Shown one piece after another: positions 34,633 through 43,400 of a stretch of DNA of 64,000 nucleotides. Numbering within the stretch: position 1 is the first letter of the stretch; each line of letters begins with the position of its first letter. Under the pieces are notes generated by a model. That model made no database searches, was not told the DNA's origin, and saw nothing but the letters and a program-made list of their open reading frames with translations. Origin of the DNA: Rhizobium pisi. Its GTDB lineage: Bacteria; Pseudomonadota; Alphaproteobacteria; Rhizobiales; Rhizobiaceae. A program made the translations under genes and the position numbers. Location: positions 186,001 through 250,000 of the forward strand of contig NZ_RJJT01000008.1 in the NCBI RefSeq assembly GCF_003938655.1. The letters run 5' to 3'.

Positions 34633-36017
34633 CCAAACGATACCCCTACTCGTTGCGCAAGCGCCTGTTCTGGCGGCTTCTCGCCGTCCAGTCGGTCGTG
34701 CTCATCCTGGTGGTGATCGTGCTGATCTCTGTCGGGCAGATGTTCGATTACAGGTCGACGGAGGGCACGATCGAGATCCTGCGCCGGGCCGTGTTCCGCC
34801 AGCCTACAGGAGAATTGAGCCTGCGGGAGACCGAGGATCTCAGACAGCTCCGGAAAGATGCGCCCGATCTCTGGTACACCATTCGAGACACGCAGGGACA
34901 TGTTTTGACCGAGGGCCGGATTCCGGACGAATATGCCAGCATCGGCAGTGCGCTTGATCATGTCGGCCAGGCGAGGTTAGGCTGGAATCTTGGCGACCAG
35001 GACCGTCCAGCCGCCGCCCGGATGAAGTGGATTGCCATGGACTGGGGGCAGGCGCAGTTCTTGACCGGGACCGATGGCCCCAATTCGATCACGTTCATCC
35101 TGTTCGGCGTCTCGCTGACCCTTGCGAAATTCGTCGTTCCCATCGTCGCCGTGATGGCGTTGGGCGCTCTGATCGCAACGCCGATGGTCGTGCGAAGGTC
35201 GCTCGTCGGGATCAACCAGGCGGCGCTCCAGGCCGATACGATCGATGTCGATCAGCGCGGCGGCCGGCTGTCTGCAAACGATATCCCCGAGGAGGTCGCG
35301 CCGCTGATGCGTGCCGTCAACCGCGCGCTCGGCCGGCTCGACGAAGGTTACGAGCGGCAGGAACGGTTTCTGACCGACGCGGCCCACGAGTTGCGCACGC
35401 CGATCGCCATTCTGAACACCAGAATAGGCTCCCTGCCGCACAGCGCGGTGAAGACCGATCTTTTGGAAGACGCCGCCAGGCTTGCCGTTCTGACCGAGCA
35501 GATGCTCGATCTTCAGCGCCTCAAACAGGGCAAGGTGCAATTCACCAACATCAATCTCGGCCAGCTCGCAAGGAAGGTCATCATCGAGATGGCGCCGCTG
35601 GCCTTTGCCGCCGGCTATACGGTGCAGTTCGAGGTCGACGGCGCCGGAGAGATCGAGGGTGATCCGCTGGCACTTCAGCGCGCCCTGATGAACATCCTGC
35701 AGAACGCCATCAACCATGGCGGCCGGAAAGGCATCATCTCCCTGACATCGGGCTGCAACTGGATCGAGGTCAGCGACGAGGGTCCGGGCATTCCCGCCGA
35801 TTTGCAGGAGCGCATTTTCGAACCCTTCTTCAAGCGCCACCACGACGGGCGCGGCGCCGGCCTCGGCCTCAATCTGGTTCGCGACATCATGCGCATGCAC
35901 CGCGGCGAGGTGACCTTCGACAACCGCGGTCTCGGCGCCATCTGCCGGCTCAGCTTCCCCTCGGGCGGGACCGCGGACGACAAGACTGTGTCCCATCTTG
36001 CGCGAGCGATGGATTAA
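34629..36017 (+). CDS. Sensor histidine kinase
   Basis: 462 residues, GTG start. Two membrane segments (about 18-40 and 155-185) bracket a periplasmic domain of about 110 residues. A HAMP-like linker follows, then H-box FLTDAAHELRTPIAILN, N-box ALMNILQNAINHGG, G1 SDEGPGIP and G2 GAGLGLNLV. It phosphorylates the response regulator encoded just upstream. The periplasmic sensor has no recognised fold by eye; the linked DedA and methyltransferase genes point to an envelope signal. Confidence 0.9.
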   Translation: MTKRYPYSLRKRLFWRLLAVQSVVLILVVIVLISVGQMFDYRSTEGTIEILRRAVFRQPTGELSLRETEDLRQLRKDAPDLWYTIRDTQGHVLTEGRIPDEYASIGSALDHVGQARLGWNLGDQDRPAAARMKWIAMDWGQAQFLTGTDGPNSITFILFGVSLTLAKFVVPIVAVMALGALIATPMVVRRSLVGINQAALQADTIDVDQRGGRLSANDIPEEVAPLMRAVNRALGRLDEGYERQERFLTDAAHELRTPIAILNTRIGSLPHSAVKTDLLEDAARLAVLTEQMLDLQRLKQGKVQFTNINLGQLARKVIIEMAPLAFAAGYTVQFEVDGAGEIEGDPLALQRALMNILQNAINHGGRKGIISLTSGCNWIEVSDEGPGIPADLQERIFEPFFKRHHDGRGAGLGLNLVRDIMRMHRGEVTFDNRGLGAICRLSFPSGGTADDKTVSHLARAMD

Positions 36018-36044
36018 ACCAGCTCTCCGTGACATACAGATTCC

Positions 36045-37025
36045 ATGAGCGTGCACAGAGATTCGCAACTCGACATGTTTGCCAAGGCATCGCCCGCGGT
36101 GGTCAAGGTGCGCGGCCCATCGCGCCGGCCTCCGTCACAACCGACCGCCCGCTCCGATGAAGACATGGCACGAACGCTCGAAGAGAGCGGCAATTATCGT
36201 ATTCTCAGAAAACTCGTTGCCCGCCCGATTGCGACAGTCCGACGGCCTGGATTTCCGCAGCTCGGCGTCATTCTCGATACGGAGACGACAGGCCTTAGCC
36301 ATCGCAGCGACGAGATCATCGAAATCGGCGCGGTCGCGTTCACGTTCAGTGATGACGGCGCAATCGGGGATATCGTCGGCATCTATGGCGGCCTGCAGCA
36401 GCCGTCCCGGCCGATCCCGCCCGAGATTACCCGGCTGACAGGCATTACCGACGCCATGGTCGAAGGGCAGGTCATCGATATTCAGATGCTCAACGCCCTG
36501 ATCGAACCGGCGGATCTGATCGTCGCCCACAATGCCGGTTTCGACCGGCCGTTCTGCGAGGCCTTCTCCAGGATCTTCGCCGGCAAGGCCTGGGCGTGCT
36601 CGGTTTCGGAGGTCGACTGGAGCGCCCGCGGCTTCGAGGGCACCAAGCTCGGCTATCTCGTCGGCCAGGCCGGCTATTTTCACGAGGGCCATCGCGCCGT
36701 GGATGATTGCCATGCGCTGCTCGAAATTCTCGATCGGGAACAGGGTCGCGGCGAAAGCCCGTTCGCGGAGCTTTACCGCGCCAGCCAGCGCTCCCGCATC
36801 CGCATCTTTGCGGAACACAGCCCGTTCGAGATGAAGGACCATCTGAAGGCGAGGGGCTATCGTTGGTCCGACGGAAGCGACGGCCGTCTGAAGTCCTGGT
36901 GGATCGAGATCGACGAGGAAAGCCTCGACGTCGAGCTTTCCTATCTGCGTGCGGAAATCTACCGCTGGGCGGAGGCGGAGCCGCCGATCCTACGGCTGAC
37001 CGCTTTCGATCGCTTCAAGATCTAA
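36045..37025 (+). CDS. DEDDh 3'-5' exonuclease (DNA polymerase III epsilon-like)
   Basis: 326 residues. Exonuclease motifs Exo I LDTETTGL, Exo II VAHNAGFDRPF and Exo III HRAVDDCHAL are complete. About 80 N-terminal residues are extra and lack similarity to DnaQ; the C-terminal 100 residues (MKDHLKARGYRWSDGSDGR) are also seen in rhizobial stand-alone exonucleases. It could degrade DNA or RNA; it is unlikely to be the replicative epsilon subunit. A hairpin at 37027-37050 follows the stop. Confidence 0.83.
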   Translation: MSVHRDSQLDMFAKASPAVVKVRGPSRRPPSQPTARSDEDMARTLEESGNYRILRKLVARPIATVRRPGFPQLGVILDTETTGLSHRSDEIIEIGAVAFTFSDDGAIGDIVGIYGGLQQPSRPIPPEITRLTGITDAMVEGQVIDIQMLNALIEPADLIVAHNAGFDRPFCEAFSRIFAGKAWACSVSEVDWSARGFEGTKLGYLVGQAGYFHEGHRAVDDCHALLEILDREQGRGESPFAELYRASQRSRIRIFAEHSPFEMKDHLKARGYRWSDGSDGRLKSWWIEIDEESLDVELSYLRAEIYRWAEAEPPILRLTAFDRFKI

Positions 37026-37026
37026 C

Positions 37027-37050
37027 CCTCTGCGGCAACCCATGCAGAGG
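37027..37050 (+). other. Hairpin just after the exonuclease stop
   Basis: A 7-bp perfect stem (CCTCTGC with GCAGAGG) and 10-base loop directly after the TAA. No T-run. It may protect the mRNA 3' end or terminate weakly. Confidence 0.45.
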
Positions 37051-37179
37051 TCGCATAGGTGCAGTGATGCATTGGCGCTGCAACAATCAGCGGTCCCATA
37101 TTATATACAGCTCATCGAAGCGAACGAAGCGCCAAGGACTGGCAGCTAAGCTTCGAAAGCCCACGGAAAGGGGATCATT

Positions 37180-37326
37180 ATGAACGTAGCACGCTCTTTC
37201 AACAACTGGCGCAAGTACCGTCAGACGGTCGCTGAACTGGGCCGTATGTCCTCGCGCGAACTGGACGACCTCGGCATCGGCCGCGACGAAATCCGGACCA
37301 TCGCCCGAGCAGCCATCGCCCGCTAA
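37180..37326 (+). CDS. DUF1127 small arginine-rich protein (CcaF1-like position)
   Basis: 48 residues beginning MNVARSFNNWRKYRQTVAEL; the DUF1127 core is the Leu/Arg-rich helix pair LGRMSSRELDDLGIGRDEI. It is shorter than many gene finders accept. An AAGGGG ribosome site precedes ATG. In Rhodobacter a DUF1127 protein (CcaF1) encoded upstream of CCUCCUCCC-loop small RNAs binds RNA and helps their maturation. Here hairpins with the same loop motif follow immediately, so the same role is inferred. The region upstream has an AT-rich CCCATATTATATAC stretch that could be a stress-sigma promoter. Confidence 0.85.
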   Translation: MNVARSFNNWRKYRQTVAELGRMSSRELDDLGIGRDEIRTIARAAIAR

Positions 37327-37361
37327 CGGCCACTAAGACTAGACATCGTCGAGACTTGGTC

Positions 37362-37389
37362 AGCGCCTGCTTCCTCCCGAGCGGGCGCT
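37362..37389 (+). ncRNA. Anti-Shine-Dalgarno hairpin 1 (3' UTR of DUF1127 gene)
   Basis: Stem AGCGCCTGC/GCGGGCGCT (9 bp, one G-U) with loop TTCCTCCCGA. The loop exposes UUCCUCCC, complementary to a ribosome-binding site. It lies 35 bases after the DUF1127 stop and 18 bases before a terminator, so it may be released by processing of that transcript. Confidence 0.65.
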
Positions 37390-37407
37390 CTGCTTTTGTC
37401 CTCCCCC

Positions 37408-37430
37408 GCGTGACGGAGCCGTCCGCTTTT
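37408..37430 (+). terminator. Rho-independent terminator after DUF1127/hairpin 1
   Basis: Stem of 7 bp with one bulged T (GCG-T-GACG with CGTCCGC), GAGC loop, followed by TTTT. A CCTCCCCC stretch precedes it. The later hairpins either lie on a separate transcript or depend on read-through. Confidence 0.6.
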
Positions 37431-37499
37431 CGCATAACGCATAGCTGCCCTGCAAAGAAATGCCTATCAACTGAGCAGGAAATAAGTATGATTATTTCT

Positions 37500-37564
37500 A
37501 TCGAAGCGATGCACCTCCTCCCGCATCCCTTCGATGTACAGGCGCTCCATCCTCCTCCCAGGAT
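37500..37564 (+). ncRNA. Anti-Shine-Dalgarno hairpins 2 and 3
   Basis: Hairpin 2 (37500-37535): 13-bp stem ATCGAAGCGATGC/GCATCCCTTCGAT with one mismatch, loop ACCTCCTCCC. Hairpin 3 (37549-37564): short 5-bp stem ATCCT/AGGAT around CCTCCC, and the full CCTCCTCCC string is present. Both present the motif found in 'cuckoo' RNAs. Hairpin 3 may be a decayed or alternative form. Confidence 0.7.
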
Positions 37565-37573
37565 CGTCTGTCG

Positions 37574-37615
37574 GAACGACAGCACTCCTCCTCCCAGCTG
37601 TCGTTCGATTTTTTC
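37574..37615 (+). ncRNA. Anti-Shine-Dalgarno hairpin 4 with T-tail
   Basis: Perfect 10-bp stem GAACGACAGC/GCTGTCGTTC (37574-37583 and 37597-37606), loop ACTCCTCCTCCCA, followed by GATTTTTTCG. The hairpin plus T-run looks like a self-terminating small RNA 3' end. Confidence 0.75.
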
Positions 37616-37616
37616 G

Positions 37617-37658
37617 AAAGCCTGCCGCACCTCCTCCCGCGGCAGGCTTTTTTCGTTT
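37617..37658 (+). ncRNA. Anti-Shine-Dalgarno hairpin 5 with T-tail
   Basis: Perfect 12-bp stem AAAGCCTGCCGC/GCGGCAGGCTTT (37617-37628 and 37639-37650) with loop ACCTCCTCCC, identical to the loop of hairpin 2, followed by TTTCGTTTT. It forms the end of the array and also works as a terminator. Stem sequences differ between hairpins while loops are kept, which points to selection on the loop. The 140 bases after it (to about 37800) hold nothing recognised. Confidence 0.78.
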
Positions 37659-37801
37659 TGGCCGACGGAATGCCGGGAGCGGCCGCTTGTGATCACCGTC
37701 TGGTCGCGAGCAGCTCCGACAATTTCTCCCGATTATTCTCAAATTTGCCTCCATGCTTTTACGAGCCTCGCGTCTCCTCAAGGGAGCACGGGACAAACCT
37801 G

Positions 37802-37831
37802 TTGACACCAAACTTGTCGTACAACTATGTA
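37802..37831 (+). promoter_or_regulatory. kduID promoter (sigma-70 type)
   Basis: -35 TTGACA (37802-37807), 18-base spacer, -10 TATGTA (37826-37831), 95 bases before kduI. The -35 is a perfect consensus match. Confidence 0.65.
37812..37826. promoter_or_regulatory. GntR/FadR-type operator within the kduID promoter spacer
   Basis: ACTTGTCGTACAACT contains TTGTCGTACAA, which fits the FadR-subfamily pattern TnGTnnnACnA and is an 11-bp dyad around CGT. It lies between -35 and -10, so a bound regulator would block RNA polymerase. The FadR-type regulator encoded at 39651-40397 is the natural candidate. Confidence 0.62.
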
Positions 37832-37926
37832 ACCAGACGGATACCACCGCAGCGGAAGGCGACAGGCAAGACCGGCTTCCGCGATAGCGATATGGCCGAC
37901 GACAACGAAGCTGAAGGAAAAATGAC

Positions 37927-38763
37927 ATGCAGATCGACGTGAGGCACGCCTCCCATCCCGAGGCCGTGCGTGATTTCGACACGGAGACGCTGCGGCGTCA
38001 CTTTCTGGTGGAAACCATCTTCGAAGGCGGCGAGATCCGGCTCACCTACTCCCACTACGACCGCATGGTCATCGGTGGCGCGACGCCGCTCGGCACCGGG
38101 CTGACGCTCACGGCGCCGACGGCGATCGGGCAGGAAACCTTCCTTGCCGAACGTGAACTTGGCGCGCTGAACACCGGCGGCGCCGGCCGCATCATCGTCG
38201 ACGGCATGAGCTACGATCTTGCCAAATATGATTGCCTCTATGTCGGCAAGGGTGCCCGGGACATCCGCTTCGAAAGCAACGACGCTGCCGATCCCGCAAA
38301 GTTCTACCTCGTCTCGACTCCAGCGCATGCCACGCACCCGACCGTGCTGCTCACCCGCGACAAGGCAAGGCATATGAGCCCCGGCGACCCGGCGACCTCC
38401 AACAAGCGCTCGATCTTCCAGTATATTCATCCTGAGATCTGCCAGTCCTGCCAGCTCACCATGGGCCTCACCATGCTGGAGACCGGCAGTGTCTGGAACA
38501 CCATGCCGGCCCACAAGCATGACCGGCGCATGGAAGCCTATCTCTATTTCGATCTCGAGGCTGACCAGCGCGTCTTCCACTTCATGGGCGAACCGCAGCA
38601 GACCCGCCATATGGTCGTGGCCAGCGAGCAGGCGGTCATCTCGCCGCCCTGGTCGATCCATTCGGGCGCCGGCACCCGCAACTACAGCTTCATCTGGGCG
38701 ATGGCCGGCGACAACAAGAGCTTTACCGATATGGACCATATCGCTGTTGCGGATCTGAGGTGA
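37927..38763 (+). CDS. kduI: 5-Dehydro-4-deoxy-D-glucuronate isomerase
   Basis: 278 residues, full-length KduI (cupin-type). MQIDVRHASHPEAVRDFDTE, IIVDGMSYDLAKYDCLYVG, NTMPAHKHDRRMEAYLYFD (zinc His-x-His...Glu) and WSIHSGAGTRNYSFIW with the fourth ligand His are typical. It isomerises the unsaturated uronate product of pectate or other polyuronide breakdown to 2,5-diketo-3-deoxygluconate, the KduD substrate. It overlaps kduD by 4 bases. Confidence 0.93.
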   Translation: MQIDVRHASHPEAVRDFDTETLRRHFLVETIFEGGEIRLTYSHYDRMVIGGATPLGTGLTLTAPTAIGQETFLAERELGALNTGGAGRIIVDGMSYDLAKYDCLYVGKGARDIRFESNDAADPAKFYLVSTPAHATHPTVLLTRDKARHMSPGDPATSNKRSIFQYIHPEICQSCQLTMGLTMLETGSVWNTMPAHKHDRRMEAYLYFDLEADQRVFHFMGEPQQTRHMVVASEQAVISPPWSIHSGAGTRNYSFIWAMAGDNKSFTDMDHIAVADLR

Positions 38764-39524
38764 GCACCGTGGCAAATCCCTTCGACCTTTCCGGCCGGAC
38801 GGCTGTGGTCACCGGCGCCAATACCGGTATCGGTCAGGCCATCGCTGCCGCATTGGCCGGCGCCGGCGCGTCCATCGTCGCCGTCGGGCGCTCGTCGATG
38901 GACGAGACCGAGGCACTGGTGAAAGAGGCGGGAAGCCGCTTTCATGTCGTCAAGGCCGATCTTTCCACCATCGAACCGGTCAAGGGGATCGTTGACGAGA
39001 CGATCCGCACCTTCGGTGACCTCGACATTCTTATCAACAATGCCGGCATCATCCGCCGCGCCGACGCGCTCGACTTCACCGAAGAGGACTGGGACGCGGT
39101 GATCGACGTCAACCTGAAGACCGCCTTCTTCCTTTCGCAGGCGGCCGGCCGCCACATGGTCGAAAAGGGCAGGGGCAAGATCATCAACATCGCCTCGCTG
39201 CTCTCGTTCCAGGGCGGCATCCGCATCCCGTCCTACACTGCTTCGAAAAGCGGGCTTGCCGGACTGACCAAGCTGCTTGCCTGCGAATGGGCCGGCAAGG
39301 GGGTCAACGTCAACGCCATCGCGCCAGGTTATTTCGTCACCAACAACACCACGGCGCTGCGCGAGGATCCTGACCGGAATGCCGCCATCCTTGCCCGCAT
39401 TCCGGCCGGGCGCTGGGGAACGCCTAGTGAACTCGGAGGCGCTGCGGTATTCCTGGCATCGTCGGCATCCGACTACGTGCACGGAACGGTGCTACCGGTC
39501 GACGGCGGCTGGCTGGCGCGGTGA
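38760..39524 (+). CDS. kduD: 2-Dehydro-3-deoxy-D-gluconate 5-dehydrogenase (SDR)
   Basis: 254 residues, GTG start within the kduI stop. VVTGANTGIGQAIA, NNAGIIRRADALDF, IASLLSFQGGIRIPSYTASK with catalytic Tyr-x3-Lys, and C-terminal YVHGTVLPVDGGWLA match KduD. It reduces 2,5-diketo-3-deoxygluconate to 2-keto-3-deoxygluconate (KDG) with NADH. KdgK and KdgA to finish the route are not in the window. No pectinase or porin gene is present here. Confidence 0.92.
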   Translation: MSTVANPFDLSGRTAVVTGANTGIGQAIAAALAGAGASIVAVGRSSMDETEALVKEAGSRFHVVKADLSTIEPVKGIVDETIRTFGDLDILINNAGIIRRADALDFTEEDWDAVIDVNLKTAFFLSQAAGRHMVEKGRGKIINIASLLSFQGGIRIPSYTASKSGLAGLTKLLACEWAGKGVNVNAIAPGYFVTNNTTALREDPDRNAAILARIPAGRWGTPSELGGAAVFLASSASDYVHGTVLPVDGGWLAR

Positions 39525-39650
39525 TCCAGCTTCCCGACTGACCAGGCACGAGTTGCCGTGGCTCCCGCCGTTTTGCCTTTCCCGCCGGCATGCGCTAGCA
39601 CAGGATAATGGCCGGCGCAGCCGCGTCGACACGCAGGACTTCGACACGGG

Positions 39651-40397
39651 ATGACGGACAAGGACAACGCGGTCTTCAACACCACTCGCCAGCCGCCGAA
39701 CCTGCGCAGCGGCCTTGCGGATACGTTGATGGCGCAGATCGAGTCCGGCGACCTGAAGCCCGGCCAGCGCCTGCCGACCGAACAGGCGATCATGGTGGCG
39801 ACCGGCGTCAGCCGGACGATCGTGCGTGAGGCGCTCGCCACGCTGCGCGCGAAGGGGCTGATCACCACCCACCAGGGCCTCGGGGCTTTCGTCTCGAACG
39901 ATCCGACGCCAAGATCTTTCTCTATCATTCCGAACGACCTGCAGTCGATCGACGAGGTTCTGCGCGTGCTGGAGCTGCGCATGGGGATCGAATACGAAGC
40001 CGCCGGCCTTGCGGCCCTGCGGCGCACGGGGGAAGACATAGACCGAATGCAGGATCGCCTCGACGCGCTCGACAAGGCTCTCGAGGAAGGCGGATATGGC
40101 GCACAGGAGGATTATGCCTTCCACCGGTCCATCCTGGTCGCGACGCAGAATTCTTACTACAGCCGCCTCTTCGATACGTTCGGCAACATCATGGTGCCGC
40201 GGCAGTGGGCGCGCTTGGACAAGATGACCTCCGCCGAGCGCAAGCGTCATGCCGCGCGCATGCGCAGGGAACACCACGCCATATTCGCGGCGATCCGCGA
40301 CGGCAACGAGTCCGCCGCCCGCCGCGCCATCCGAACCCACCTGTCGAAAAGCACCGCGCGCTTCGAAGAGCTGCGCGACGCCAGCACCTCGTCCTGA
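39651..40397 (+). CDS. FadR-subfamily GntR transcriptional regulator
   Basis: 248 residues. N-terminal winged helix (DLKPGQRLPTEQAIMVATGV, SRTIVREALATLRAKGLITT) and C-terminal FCD domain with metal-site Asp/His residues (EDYAFHRSILVAT, REHHAIFAAI). It follows kduID in the same direction after 126 bp and probably regulates it through the operator at 37812-37826. A sugar acid such as KDG or an uronate is the likely effector. FCD proteins that act on polyuronides are common in rhizobia. Confidence 0.85.
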   Translation: MTDKDNAVFNTTRQPPNLRSGLADTLMAQIESGDLKPGQRLPTEQAIMVATGVSRTIVREALATLRAKGLITTHQGLGAFVSNDPTPRSFSIIPNDLQSIDEVLRVLELRMGIEYEAAGLAALRRTGEDIDRMQDRLDALDKALEEGGYGAQEDYAFHRSILVATQNSYYSRLFDTFGNIMVPRQWARLDKMTSAERKRHAARMRREHHAIFAAIRDGNESAARRAIRTHLSKSTARFEELRDASTSS

Positions 40398-40409
40398 ACC
40401 TCTTCTCTT

Positions 40410-43400
40410 CTACGGCTTCATCATCATCCGCCGCCAGGCGGCGTGATCCGTTTGCAAATCGACAGAAGCATGAGCCGCGGGAAGAAGTGGTTTGTGCTTA
40501 CGCCGTCCGAAGCGCCGTTTGAATCCCAGGATATTTTCGACAATGCTTCGGGTGTAGAGCCCCGGGCCGCTCGAATAGATGCGCCATCCGCCGTCGACGG
40601 CGATCTTTCCCGCCTTGACCCGCTCCCATTTGGCAGCTGCCTGATACCGGTCGTGGAAAGCCGCATCGCTGCTGCTGAAATAGGTGTTGCGCTGGCGCAG
40701 CGAAGCGTGCGGCAGCGCTGATGTGACGGCGATCGGATTGACGACGGCAATTGCCTTCCAGAGCTCCTCCGCCTCGGCTTCCAGCGCGAGCGTCTCGCAA
40801 TAACGCAGATGCGCATGCACATACATCAACCCGATCTCGCGGCCGAAGAAGGAGGAGGATTCAGCCCTGCGAAACAGCGTCTCGGGCCCGCCGGCATAGG
40901 TCGCGGGCTTCTCCATCAGACGCACGCCGTCGGGAAAGAGCAGATGCTCTTCGATCAGCTTCATATGATCGTGTCTCTGAACCGGCGTGAAGAGGCCGCC
41001 AAGCATCGCCTGCGTCATCGAGATCAGCGAGAAATGCAAGCCAGTGCGCTTGTCGCTCGGATGCAGCAGCAATTCGACGCCGTCATGTTCGGGATCGAAG
41101 ATGCCGTAGCCGGCGACGATGCCGTCACGGATGAGATGACGGTTGAAATCCCGACGCATCGCCGTGGCGATCTTCCTGAGCGCCTTGCCCCTTTCATCGT
41201 GCCCGAGGCGGCGCAGGATCACGGAATACCGGACGACCTGTTCGTAGAGCAGCGCAACGGTCCAGCTGCTGACCATCCAGTCGCGCAGATGCGGATCGGC
41301 CGGCTGCAGCGAATCGTTCCAATCGCCCTCTCCGTAGCGGATCAGATGCGTTCCCGGAATGAACTGCCCGCGCACGGTATCAAGCAGCTTCTCGACATGG
41401 ATCGCGATGGTATCGGCCTCCGGCGCCTTCTGCATGGTATTTTCATCGCGCCACGAGACCTTTTCGTCGAGTATGGCGAGATCGCCGGTGGCTTCGATAT
41501 AGTCGCAAAGCGCCTTCAGCGGCCAGACGACGATATCGCCATGGCTTTCGCCCGCGCGGATGTTGGAATAGGGCTCGAGCATGAACCATTGCGGCCAGTT
41601 GCCTTTTTCCAGGTACTGCTCGCTGAAGACGGTCTTCAGCACCTCCTTGGCCTCACCATCATGCTCATAGGCGAGCAGAAATTCGATCGGGCCCTGGCAG
41701 GCATCGCGTGTGCCCCAGGCAGCGCCGGTATATTGCTCGAGGCCGTGCGGCACGCTCAGATGCACGATGGCGTCATGTGCGAGCCAGGGCAGAAGGGTCG
41801 CCTGTGCGGCAAGATCGGGCGACGTGCTGTCGATCGTCATGCCGCGTATGGCGTTGCGCCAGAATTTTGATGCCGGGGTCAGCATGGCCTCATCGGTAAC
41901 GCCTGCCTCATAACGCTCTGCCAGGCGCTCGGCTGAGGCCGCATCAGTCAGCGAGCCGACGACCGCAAAGCAAAGCGTTTGCGTCGGCCGGGATCGCAGC
42001 GCGATGAAAGCACCGTTGCGCGTGATCCCATCGGTGTGGAGCAGTTCGTCGCCGCCGATTTCCTCGATGGCATCGGGGGTCGAACTCACCATCCAATAGC
42101 TGGCGTCAGGATACCGTTCGCCCCAGAGCCAGGCCGGATCCGGCAAGAAGCGGATACGTTTGCCCGACGTATCGAATTCGATCTGCCCGCCCGCGTCATA
42201 TTCGCGCTCGCCGAGAACGACGTGGCCGAACACCAGGAAGCGGCACGGCCTGCCCTCGACGGAGACGGTCCATTGCATCGCCGCATCTTCGCCGGAGACG
42301 GTAGCCGCAACGGTGATCGTGCGGTCGTCGGCACAACGATAGATCCAGCGGCAATCGCTGAGCCCCATTTCGAAAGCCGAGGGCACCGCCAGAAGCTGCC
42401 AGCCCGCGCCGACATCGGCCATGATGCGCAGCCCGCTGGCCAGCGTCAAATTGTAGGGGTCGCGGGATACGGAAAAGAGCTTGTGAAAGGAGGTATTGCC
42501 GATCGTCAGCTGCGCGGCGAAGATGCCCTGCATCCAGCAGGTCGCGGCAAGGGTGGAATCGTCGAGCAGCATGTTCTGGCCGCTGCGAACGATCGCGCCG
42601 TGGCGGCGGGCCACCAGAAGTTCCTTTTCGCGCAGGACGACATGGCGGTTCAAAGTGCCATCCGGCACGAAAAACGAAAGAAGCTTTCCGCCGGCGCGCT
42701 CTTCCAGGCTCCGTTCCGGATAAAGCCGGACAATCGCCTTTTTGTCGAGCGGCTCGGCCTGCAGCAGGGCAGCATCCTGCAACAGGCTGCGAACCGGTGC
42801 TGCTTCCTCGATATCAACGGCTGCACTTTCCATGGCCGCAAGCCCATCGAGCCGCAAAAGGTCGGCATCGCTCGACGCTTCGGGATGATCGGCAGCAAAC
42901 AGCGCAAAGAAGGTCGCGCTGGCACCGCTTGCCGGAACGGAGAATGATTTCGATTGAATGGCGGGGCATGCCGTCTCCTGTTGCCGCCGTTCGCTCGGCA
43001 GGCTGGCGCCGAAGGGACCCACCAGCAGGTCGCCAAGGAGGTCTTTCGCCTGCACCAGCTGGATCGCATCCGTGGCATAGGCGACCGCGCCGTCGAGGCA
43101 GCCTTGCATGAGCCAGGGATTGCGGGCGCCCGACTGCTTGAGATTTTGCCGGTTCATCAAAACAGGACCATATGTCTTATGATCGGCGATGTGGTGATCG
43201 ACATATTGCGAGGCATAGGCTTCGCTGTTCATCAGGAAGCCGCGGTCGCCGAGGCCGACATCCTGGACCAGCACCAGGTCCGCCGGCAGCGTTCCCTTCT
43301 TCAGATGCCGGACCGAGGCGCGCCAGAACCATGCCGTTTCGGAAGGATGAAGCTCGAGGCGGACGTTATAGCCGATATCGCCTGTTTTACCGCTCCAGGA

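Noticed and set aside
37500..37658. Hairpin series considered as a CRISPR array or REP cluster
   Set aside because: Only the loops are shared, stems differ, spacing is irregular and no cas genes are near; the anti-Shine-Dalgarno RNA explanation fits better.
37356..37805. Plus- and minus-strand frames of about 150 codons across the hairpin array
   Set aside because: They follow the CCTCCTCCC repeats and give Ser/Pro/Arg-rich nonsense; the hairpins explain the sequence.
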